This document shows positions 1-4,714 of a stretch of DNA of 7,496 nucleotides, in pieces. The position numbers were made by a program, and so were the translations under genes. Below the pieces are notes generated by a model. The model saw nothing but the letters and a program-made list of their open reading frames with translations. It had not been told where the DNA came from and did not search any database. Within the stretch, counting starts at the first letter, position 1, and every line of letters begins with the position of its first letter. Source of the DNA: Omnitrophica WOR_2 bacterium RIFCSPHIGHO2_02_FULL_52_10 (lineage in GTDB: Bacteria > Omnitrophota > Gorgyraeia > Zapsychrales > Zapsychraceae). Location of the stretch: assembly GCA_001805655.1 (NCBI GenBank), contig MHGR01000043.1, positions 1-7,496 of the forward strand, written 5' to 3'.

Positions 1-147
1 GTGCAATTATCCGGCGTGAACGTCGGGACGGTGTCGGACATCAGTTTCCTGGATCAGGACGTGGAGGGGCGGCGTGCAATTATCCGGCGTGAACGTCGGG
101 ACGGTGTCGGACATCAGTTTCCTGGATCAGGACGTGGAGGGGCGGCG
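1..147. repeat. 73-bp tandem direct duplication at the window edge
   Basis: Bases 1-73 are repeated exactly at 74-146, and the identity runs one base further, to 147. The unit encodes the start of the conserved MCE segment (V-Q-L-S-G-V-N-V-G). Because 73 is not a multiple of three, the two copies are in different reading frames: the frame used by the MCE gene in copy 2 meets a TGA at 17-19 in copy 1. A real duplication would therefore break the gene. Its position exactly at the sequence end makes a contig-end assembly artefact the simpler explanation. Confidence 0.95.
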
Positions 148-571
148 GGTCAGGGTCGAAGTCAGTATTTTTGAGCGGTACAAAAAGCAGTTGGCGCAGA
201 ATGTCCAGTTCGCCATTAAGACGGAAGGGATCCTCGGGGAAAAAATGATGGAGATCGCGGTGATTGGCGGCGGCCCGGCGGTCGATTTAAGCCGGCCGAT
301 TATCGGGGAAGACGCGCTGAACGTCCAGGACCTCGCGGAAGTTTTTGCCGACGCCGCCGAATCCTTCACCAAGACATCCGCGGATTTCAGCAAAGTCGAT
401 GTCCAGGAATTATCCGAAGTGCTTTCAGACACGGCCCAGTCGCTTGCGGAAACCTCCCGAGGGATCAACACGGTTTTGACGGAACTGCGCTACATTGCCT
501 TTAAATCCAAGCGTCTGCTGGACCGCATCGAGCAAAAGGTCATTGAAGGCAGCCTATTTAAAGTTTTTTAG
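74..571 (+). CDS. MCE/MlaD-family lipid transport protein, 5'-truncated
   Basis: This is the C-terminal part (about 165 codons) of a mammalian-cell-entry (MCE) domain protein of the MlaD type. In the Mla family such proteins form the periplasmic substrate-binding ring of an ABC transporter that moves phospholipids between inner and outer membranes. The visible MCE hallmarks are the V-x-L-x-G-V-x-V-G-x-V segment at the very start and I-x-x-x-G-I-L-G-E-K-x-x-E-I near residues 47-62. A helical, coiled-coil-like tail follows, rich in Ala/Ser/Glu, and ends in basic residues. The N-terminal membrane anchor is missing, so the GTG at 74 is almost certainly an internal valine codon and the true start lies outside the window. 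The gene is followed by a GC-rich hairpin and the mechanosensitive channel gene. The family call is firm; which mla or mce paralogue it is cannot be decided because the permease and ATPase are not visible. Confidence 0.85.
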   Translation: MQLSGVNVGTVSDISFLDQDVEGRRVRVEVSIFERYKKQLAQNVQFAIKTEGILGEKMMEIAVIGGGPAVDLSRPIIGEDALNVQDLAEVFADAAESFTKTSADFSKVDVQELSEVLSDTAQSLAETSRGINTVLTELRYIAFKSKRLLDRIEQKVIEGSLFKVF

Positions 572-604
572 AAATCGTTAGCCGTGAAGCGATGTGGCGA
601 AGTT

Positions 605-634
605 TTTGGCGTCAGCCGCCGACCGGCCGCCAAA
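605..634 (+). other. GC-rich stem-loop between the MCE and channel genes
   Basis: TTTGGCG (605-611) pairs with CGCCAAA (628-634), and inside it GCCG (615-618) pairs with CGGC (624-627), leaving a 3-nt bulge and a 5-nt loop. That gives 11 base pairs. No T-run follows on the + strand, so it is not a standard intrinsic terminator. It could be an RNA-stability or attenuation hairpin in the spacer, or a chance structure. Confidence 0.4.
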
Positions 635-671
635 CGGCACGAATGTCACGGGAAACAAAGGAGCAAGGATC

Positions 672-1751
672 ATGACTGGAATCACTGTTCTCGGATACGC
701 CATAACCGCCTGGCTAGCCATCCCCGTCGCTCTCTTCGTTTGGGTGACCGTACTGCTCTTTATTAAAAAACGTCTCTTTGCGGTCATCCGCAAGTTCACG
801 GTGAAGTCCACGATGCAAATCGACGATTTGTTCATCAAATCAGCCGACTTCCCGGTCACGTTGCTTATTTTTGCCAGCGGCGGCGCGCTTGTCGAACGCC
901 TGATGCCCTTGGCGACGGATCAAGAGCTGACCGCCTATTTTATCATCGGGTTCAAGGCCGTCACCATCATTGCGATCGTGCTGTTCTTTGACAGGTTTTC
1001 TTCCGCATTAATCCACAATTATTCGAACCAGGTGGAGATTCTCAGGGCTTCCGGCGGGGTGGCGCGGGGCTTTGTGCGCGCGGTGGTCATCGGCCTCGGC
1101 CTGATGATCCTCTTGGACAGTTTCGGCGTGTCGATCACGCCCGTGCTGGCTTCCCTGGGGGTCGGCTCGCTGGCCGTGGCGCTGGCTTTACAGCCGACAC
1201 TGGAAAATTTCTTTTCAGGCATCCAGCTGATCATGGACAAGCCGATCAAGGTCGGCCATTTTGTCAAACTGGACTCCGGCGAAGAGGGGTATGTCCATAA
1301 GATCGGCTGGCGGTCGACTTGGGTCAGGATGCTTCCGAACAATGTCGTTGTCATCCCCAATAAAGTGCTGGTCAATGCCAAGGTGGTCAATTACTATTAT
1401 CCGCAAAAAGAACTGGCCGTGCTGGTGGAGGTGGGCGTGCATTATGACTCCGACCTTGAGCATGTCGAGCGCGTGACGATCGAAGTGGGCCGGGAAACGA
1501 TGAAAGAGGTGGCCGGCGGGGTCGAGGATTTTGAGCCGTTTATCCGTTACCACACGTTTGCGGATTTCAGTATCAATTTTACGGTCATCTTGCGGGCCAA
1601 GGAATTCGTCGACAACTATTTGATCAAACATGAATTCATCAAGCGCCTGCATAAGCGCTACGCCCGGGAAGGGATCAACATTCCTTACCCGATACGCGCG
1701 ATCAACTATACGCAGGAGAAGGCGCGCGAGGCGTCGGGCAGAGCGCAATAG
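672..1751 (+). CDS. MscS-family small-conductance mechanosensitive channel
   Basis: This is a 359-residue inner-membrane channel that should open under membrane tension and release small solutes during osmotic downshock. Hydrophobic segments lie near residues 7-31, 61-77, 88-107 and 136-152. They are followed by the pore-lining TM3 region at about 157-190, with the typical glycine/alanine pattern L-G-V-G-S-L-A-V-A-L-A-L-Q and then the conserved N-F-F-S-G-I. The MscS beta domain follows (roughly 191-245: D-K-P-I-K-V-G-H and L-P-N-N-V-V-V-I-P-N), then an alpha/beta C-terminal domain. I chose the ATG at 672 because AAAGGAG sits at 657-663, 8 nt upstream. A longer reading from GTG/ATG codons near 594 would add a non-hydrophobic stretch lying over the hairpin region. 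The closest type is the short MscS/YnaI-like class; which paralogue is uncertain. Confidence 0.92.
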   Translation: MTGITVLGYAITAWLAIPVALFVWVTVLLFIKKRLFAVIRKFTVKSTMQIDDLFIKSADFPVTLLIFASGGALVERLMPLATDQELTAYFIIGFKAVTIIAIVLFFDRFSSALIHNYSNQVEILRASGGVARGFVRAVVIGLGLMILLDSFGVSITPVLASLGVGSLAVALALQPTLENFFSGIQLIMDKPIKVGHFVKLDSGEEGYVHKIGWRSTWVRMLPNNVVVIPNKVLVNAKVVNYYYPQKELAVLVEVGVHYDSDLEHVERVTIEVGRETMKEVAGGVEDFEPFIRYHTFADFSINFTVILRAKEFVDNYLIKHEFIKRLHKRYAREGINIPYPIRAINYTQEKAREASGRAQ

Positions 1752-1786
1752 TTTATACGGATAACCATTAACCGGAGGAGAGCGGG

Positions 1787-2080
1787 ATGTTCGTTCTCGG
1801 CAACTTCATCAGGGCTTTGGCCGGCGTCATTAATGTCGTGCTGAGCATTTATTATTGGCTGATCCTCATCCGGGCGCTGATCAGCTGGGTGAACCCCGAT
1901 CCGTATAACACCATCGTCCAGTTATTGTACAGGGCCACGGAGCCGGTGCTCGAGCCGATCCGCCGGATTTTGCCGCCGATGGGCATCGATATTTCCCCGA
2001 TTGTCGCCTTTTTGGTGATCATATTCTTCAAGGCCTTTATCGTTCAATCGCTGTACGACCTCAGCTATCAGATACAATGA
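1787..2080 (+). CDS. YggT-family integral membrane protein
   Basis: This is a 97-residue protein with the two YggT-type halves. A first membrane segment at about residues 8-35 leads into I-R-A-L-I-S-W-V-N-P-D. Next comes the family's hallmark P-V-L-E-P-I-R-R-I-L-P-P-M-G (about 53-66), and then a second membrane segment at about 69-90 beginning D-I-S-P-I-V-A. Length and motif order match full-length single-repeat YggT proteins. A strong Shine-Dalgarno sequence (GGAGGAG, 1774-1780) precedes the ATG by 6 nt. The gene starts 35 bp after the channel gene, so co-transcription is likely. YggT proteins are linked to osmotic stress and to cell-division regions in various bacteria, but no biochemical activity is established. 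Confidence 0.92.
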   Translation: MFVLGNFIRALAGVINVVLSIYYWLILIRALISWVNPDPYNTIVQLLYRATEPVLEPIRRILPPMGIDISPIVAFLVIIFFKAFIVQSLYDLSYQIQ

Positions 2081-2126
2081 GGGCGGGGGAAGCGGCTTAG
2101 GAAGTAAAGGAATTCCGGACATTGCT

Positions 2127-2132
2127 TATAAT
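2127..2132 (+). promoter_or_regulatory. Candidate -10 box upstream of ybaB
   Basis: A perfect TATAAT lies 30 bp before the ybaB start in the 81-bp spacer after the YggT gene. No good -35 hexamer is found 16-18 bp upstream, so this is only a possible sigma-70-type promoter. Confidence 0.3.
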
Positions 2133-2161
2133 GGTGGGGAGCGGGTGGTCAGGAGCTGTTC

Positions 2162-2452
2162 ATGTTCGACAAAATGAAAGAATTAATGGAAATGAAGAAG
2201 CAGGCGGAGCGCATCAAAAGGGAGCTTGATGCCTCGCTGGTCGAGGTCAACGAGGTCAGCGGCATCAGGATCGTGGTCAACGGTTCGCAGACTTTTAAAT
2301 CCCTGGAAATTGATGACGCGCTCATCCAGCCCGGCAACAAAAAGCAGCTGGAGGCCAATCTGCTGCGCGGCGTCAATGAAGCCATTAAAAAGTCGCAAAA
2401 TCTGGCGGCGCAGAAAATGCGGGCCGTCATGCCGGGATTCCCGGGGATATAA
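2162..2452 (+). CDS. YbaB/EbfC-family nucleoid-associated protein
   Basis: This is a 96-residue small DNA-binding protein of the YbaB/EbfC family; members form dimers that bind and compact DNA. It starts M-F-D-K-M-K-E-L-M-E-M-K-K-Q-A, the typical N-terminal helix. The V-N-E-V-S-G-I-R-I-V-V-N-G strands follow, then a C-terminal helix with N-L-L-R-G-V-N-E-A-I-K-K-S-Q and the usual A-A-x-K-M stretch before a short tail ending in P-G-F-P-G-I. AGGAG at 2151-2155 sits 6 nt before the ATG. In many bacteria ybaB lies between dnaX and recR; neither is seen here, so the gene is outside that classic context. It is followed closely by a perfect palindrome. Confidence 0.93.
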   Translation: MFDKMKELMEMKKQAERIKRELDASLVEVNEVSGIRIVVNGSQTFKSLEIDDALIQPGNKKQLEANLLRGVNEAIKKSQNLAAQKMRAVMPGFPGI

Positions 2453-2457
2453 TATTC

Positions 2458-2479
2458 GGGAACATTGGTGAATGTTCCC
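2458..2479 (+). terminator. Perfect 9-bp inverted repeat after ybaB (terminator-like or operator)
   Basis: GGGAACATT (2458-2466) and AATGTTCCC (2471-2479) form a perfect 9-bp stem with a 4-nt GGTG loop, starting 5 bp after the ybaB stop codon. The sequence after it is AT-rich, with a T5 run at 2492-2496, but there is no immediate T-tract. It could be a weak intrinsic terminator for ybaB, or a protein-binding palindrome that controls the next gene. Confidence 0.45.
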
Positions 2480-2522
2480 TGCAAAATTTAATTTTTAAAT
2501 CACAACATGGAAAGGGGTTAGC

Positions 2523-2756
2523 ATGCCGTACGATCAATCATTGGATGTGTCAACGTTCAAGGAGACCAAGGAATTCGGGGAGACCAGGATCACGGTGGGG
2601 GTTTTTTCCTACAACGAAGGGACCAAAAAACTCCAGCTCTCCCGGGAAAATTTGAGCCAGACCGGGGAATGGCGGTTTTCCAAGCTTGGGCGCCTGACCA
2701 AGGAAGAGGCCCAGGAGATTGTTCCGATCATGATGAGGGCGGTCGAAACTATGTAA
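2523..2756 (+). CDS. Small conserved-looking hypothetical protein (possible PC4-like fold)
   Basis: I do not recognise this 77-residue protein with certainty. A clear ribosome-binding site (GGAAAGGGG, 2509-2517) precedes the ATG by 5 nt, and codon use resembles its neighbours, so it is probably a real gene. It has no signal peptide or membrane segment. The middle (about residues 21-43) looks like beta strands: E-T-R-I-T-V-G-V-F-S-Y-N-E-G then K-K-L-Q-L-S-R-E-N. Next comes G-E-W-R-F-S-K-L-G-R-L-T-K-E-E and a C-terminal helix. This strands-then-'G-K-x-G-x-x-L-T-x-E-E'-then-helix layout recalls PC4/YdbC-type single-strand DNA-binding proteins, which is only an inference. The stop codon TAA (2754-2756) lies inside the left end of the GIY-YIG element, so the C-terminus may have been changed by that insertion. 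Confidence 0.75.
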   Translation: MPYDQSLDVSTFKETKEFGETRITVGVFSYNEGTKKLQLSRENLSQTGEWRFSKLGRLTKEEAQEIVPIMMRAVETM

Positions 2757-2828
2757 GTGAGGTCACGATTTAGTGAGCGGCAGCGAAACTAAATCGTAAG
2801 ACCGAACTTACCCCCCCACCACTTTTTA
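2753..2828 (+). repeat. Left terminal hairpin and spacer of the GIY-YIG element
   Basis: Pairing outward to inward: GTAAGT (2753-2758) with ACTTAC (2806-2811); GA/GA internal loop (2759-2760, 2804-2805); GGTC (2761-2764) with GACC (2800-2803); AA bulge (2798-2799); ACGATTTAGT (2765-2774) with ACTAAATCGT (2788-2797). At the tip the 13-nt loop can form GC/GC (2777-2778 with 2783-2784) closed by GGCA. The spacer CCCCCCACCACTTTTTA (2812-2828) follows and ends 2 nt before the nuclease start codon. Confidence 0.9.
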
Positions 2829-2830
2829 AT

Positions 2831-3088
2831 ATGCATTACGTATATTTCTTACAAAGTGAAAGGGACAAGGGCTTTTATATTGGCTATACAAAGGATTTAC
2901 AGAAAAGATTAAGTCAACATAATGATGGTTTGGTGATTTCGACAAAAAACCGAAAGCCTTTTCGAATTATTTATTATGAGTCGTATTTAGCAGAGGGTGA
3001 TGCGCGAACAAGGGAAAGGCGTCTTAAACAATTTAAAAATTCGTATAAAGAATTAATGAAACGGATTAATGGTAGCCTACAAGCATAA
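2831..3088 (+). CDS. Small GIY-YIG nuclease-domain protein
   Basis: This 85-residue protein is essentially one GIY-YIG endonuclease domain, the fold used by UvrC, YhbQ-type proteins and many homing endonucleases for single metal-dependent strand cuts. Y-V-Y-F-L-Q-S (residues 3-9) stands in the GIY position, F-Y-I-G-Y-T (15-20) is the YIG motif, and the catalytic-type arginine lies in K-R-L-S-Q-H-N. The conserved glutamate is in the E-G-D-A-R-T-R-E-R-R-L-K helix. No extra DNA-binding domain is present. The gene is about 33% GC by hand count, far below its neighbours. No Shine-Dalgarno sequence precedes the ATG; the 20 bases upstream are the C-run/ACCAC/T-run arm. The stop codon lies within the opposite inverted arm. 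Related short GIY-YIG proteins are often annotated loosely as 'UvrC-like'; here the flanking hairpins suggest it serves the element itself. Confidence 0.92.
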   Translation: MHYVYFLQSERDKGFYIGYTKDLQKRLSQHNDGLVISTKNRKPFRIIYYESYLAEGDARTRERRLKQFKNSYKELMKRINGSLQA

Positions 3089-3160
3089 AAAGTGGTGGGG
3101 GGTTTAATTCGCACAGTGATTTATGTTCACTAACGTTCCATAAATCACGTGCTCATTAAA
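3086..3160 (-). repeat. Right terminal hairpin and spacer of the GIY-YIG element (inverted)
   Basis: The spacer TAAAAAGTGGTGGGGGG (3086-3102) is the exact reverse complement of 2812-2828 and starts with the nuclease stop codon. The hairpin pairs TTTAAT (3103-3108) with ATTAAA (3155-3160), GCAC (3111-3114) with GTGC (3149-3152), and GTGATTTATG (3116-3125) with CATAAATCAC (3139-3148). There is a TC/TC internal loop (3109-3110, 3153-3154) and a single-base bulge at 3115. Read on the minus strand it has the GA/GA loop and the GAAC-GTTA-GTGAA-type tip, as in the left hairpin. Confidence 0.9.
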
Positions 3161-3171
3161 GAAAACGCGCC

Positions 3172-3645
3172 ATGTCCGATGACATTTACCTGACCCGGGA
3201 ATTTTTCCACAAGCTCCATGATGAGTTCGCACAGCTGAAGCGGGACAGCCTCAAAATCGCCAAGGAAATTGAGGCGGCGCGGCTGCAGGGGGACTTGTCG
3301 GAAAACGCCGAATACGACGCGGCCAAGGAAGCGCAGGCCTATAACGCCGCCCGGCGCGCCGATCTCGAGGACAAGCTGGCCAGGGCCAAGATCATCGAGG
3401 ACCAGGATATTCCCGGCGATAAGATCTACATCGGCGCCCTGGCCACCCTCCGTGATCTTGATACCGAAGAGGAAGCGACCTATATGCTGGTCTCTCCGGA
3501 AGAAGCGAGTTTTGAGGATAATAAAATTTCCATTCTGTCCCCGATCGGAAAGGCGTTGCTCGGGCATGGCGAAGGGGAGAAACTGGCGATCAAAGTGCCT
3601 GCCGGCGTTCTGAATTATAAAGTTTTGAAAATCAGACGGCCTTGA
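3172..3645 (+). CDS. greA: Transcription elongation factor GreA
   Basis: GreA is a 157-residue factor, close to the usual 158, that enters the secondary channel of RNA polymerase and stimulates cleavage of backtracked RNA so that stalled elongation can restart. The N-terminal coiled-coil (about residues 5-75) carries G-D-L-S-E-N-A-E-Y-D-A-A-K-E (40-53), including the tip acidic residues Asp41 and Glu44 that help place the catalytic metal. The C-terminal FKBP-like domain shows I-S-I-L-S-P-I-G-K-A-L-L-G (119-131) and the G-E-x-x-x-I-x-V-P-A-G segment. The ATG at 3172 fits the family start (T-R-E-F-F-H-K-L). Its upstream region is unusual: there is no strong Shine-Dalgarno sequence, and the right end of the GIY-YIG element stops only 11 bp before the start codon, so native expression signals may have been displaced. 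Confidence 0.97.
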   Translation: MSDDIYLTREFFHKLHDEFAQLKRDSLKIAKEIEAARLQGDLSENAEYDAAKEAQAYNAARRADLEDKLARAKIIEDQDIPGDKIYIGALATLRDLDTEEEATYMLVSPEEASFEDNKISILSPIGKALLGHGEGEKLAIKVPAGVLNYKVLKIRRP

Positions 3646-3677
3646 TGGCTATTATTGGCTCTAAAGAGGTTTCATCT

Positions 3678-4694
3678 TTGATTAAAATCGGTGTTATTGG
3701 CTGCGGGCAATGGGGCCCGAATCATATCAGGATTTTCACGCAGCTTTCCGATTCGGAGGTGCTCCGGTGCGCCGATCCGGACAAGAGCCGTTTGAGCGCC
3801 GTTAAAAAATCCTACCCGCACATTCAAACGACCGCCGATTACAGGGATATCCTCGAAGATCCCGCCATCGACGCCGTTTGCATCGCCACACCGACTAACA
3901 GCCATTATTCGCTCTCCATGGAGTCGCTGGAGAGCGGCAAGCATGTCCTGTGCGAGAAGCCTCTGGCCCTGACCCCCGAGCAATGCGAAGACCTGTCGGT
4001 GTTGGCGCAAAAGAAAAACAAGGTCCTCATGGTCGGGCATGTGTTTTTGTTTAATTCCAAAATCACGTGGCTGAAGGAGTATATCCGGTCCGGCGATTTG
4101 GGGCGCGTGTACTACGCGTATTCAACCAGGACGAATCTGGGGCCGTTCCGTTACGATGTCAACGCCTTATGGGATCTGGCGCCGCACGATGTTTCCATCT
4201 TCAATTATCTGTTCGACAGCTGTCCGCTGAGCGTCTCCGGGCGCGGGCATAAATGCCTGGGGGAGTCTCTGGAGGACATCGCTTTTGCCACGCTGGAATA
4301 TCCGAACAATATCATGGCCAACCTGCACGTCAGCTGGCTTGACCCGAAGAAAATGCGGCAGATTACGATTGTCGGCGACAAAAAGATGGTCATGTGGGAC
4401 GATCTCGACAGTGACGGGCCGGTCAAGGTGTATGACAAGCACGTGGAAAAGACAAACGTATATTATGAGACGTACGGGGAGTTCCAGCTTCTCTCGATGG
4501 AAGGGAGCATCACTATTCCGAAAATCGGCATCAGTGAGCCTCTGAAAGTGCAGGGGAGATATTTCCTGGATTGCGTGAGCGGCAATACCCCTCCCGCGCT
4601 GGCGGATGCCGGCAAGGCGGAGGATGTCGTGCGGGCCTTGTGCGCCATTCAGGATTCCATCGAGCAGGACGGCGTTTTGGTCACAATCCCTTGA
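3678..4694 (+). CDS. Gfo/Idh/MocA-family sugar dehydrogenase (WlbA/WbpB-like)
   Basis: This is a 338-residue NAD(P)-dependent oxidoreductase. The Rossmann motif G-V-I-G-C-G-Q-W-G-P-N-H is at residues 5-16, the family's C-E-K-P motif at 92-95 (Lys94 is the expected catalytic lysine), G-H at 120-121, and D-L-A-P-H-D at 166-171 carries the conserved histidine and aspartate. The C-terminal alpha/beta domain binds the sugar. I start at TTG 3678 because AAAGAGGT (3663-3670) sits 7 nt upstream and the protein then begins M-I-K-I-G-V-I-G, as family members do; an ATG at 3645 would add an 11-residue tail. The next gene is a WbpD/WlbB-type acetyltransferase, so the likely substrate is a UDP-amino-sugar uronate oxidised at C3. 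The exact substrate is an inference. Confidence 0.9.
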   Translation: MIKIGVIGCGQWGPNHIRIFTQLSDSEVLRCADPDKSRLSAVKKSYPHIQTTADYRDILEDPAIDAVCIATPTNSHYSLSMESLESGKHVLCEKPLALTPEQCEDLSVLAQKKNKVLMVGHVFLFNSKITWLKEYIRSGDLGRVYYAYSTRTNLGPFRYDVNALWDLAPHDVSIFNYLFDSCPLSVSGRGHKCLGESLEDIAFATLEYPNNIMANLHVSWLDPKKMRQITIVGDKKMVMWDDLDSDGPVKVYDKHVEKTNVYYETYGEFQLLSMEGSITIPKIGISEPLKVQGRYFLDCVSGNTPPALADAGKAEDVVRALCAIQDSIEQDGVLVTIP

Positions 4695-4714
4695 ACAGCC
4701 CCGTTAAGGATGTC

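Larger units (their letters stand above)
2753..3160 (+). mobile_element. GIY-YIG element with inverted hairpin termini
   Basis: This 408-bp unit has a hairpin (2753-2811), a C6-ACCAC-T5-A spacer (2812-2828), a small GIY-YIG nuclease gene (2831-3088), the inverted spacer (3086-3102) and an inverted second hairpin (3103-3160). The two 75-76-bp ends match each other in reverse complement. The spacers are identical over 17 bp, and the hairpins share the same architecture with compensatory changes. The unit is AT-rich between GC-richer genes and falls exactly between the end of the 77-residue gene and greA. I see no clear target-site duplication. The name and the mobility are inferences; the structure is read directly. 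Confidence 0.75.

Noticed and set aside
594..671. 26-residue N-terminal extension of the mechanosensitive channel
   Set aside because: It has no ribosome-binding site and a non-hydrophobic sequence overlapping the hairpin, whereas AAAGGAG before the ATG at 672 gives a clean start.
1215..1748. 177-codon open frame on the minus strand inside the channel gene
   Set aside because: It lies wholly antisense to the MscS coding region, has no family motif, and reflects codon bias of the real gene.
2753..3160. CRISPR array or group I/II intron as explanation for the structured region
   Set aside because: There are only two inverted copies with no regular spacers, the hairpins are too small and lack intron core motifs, and the region is intergenic and does not split a gene.
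2741..3170. Target-site duplication flanking the GIY-YIG element
   Set aside because: Only a short GAAA match exists on both sides, at different distances from the ends, which is not convincing.
3642..3677. Earlier start (TTG 3642 or ATG 3645) for the Gfo/Idh/MocA gene
   Set aside because: The TTG at 3678 has a well-spaced AAAGAGGT and gives the family-typical M-I-K-I-G-V-I-G beginning.
4571..4714. 48-residue N-terminal extension of the acetyltransferase
   Set aside because: It would overlap the dehydrogenase by over 120 bp and adds Arg/Gly-rich sequence unlike the family; the ATG at 4715 gives a typical start.
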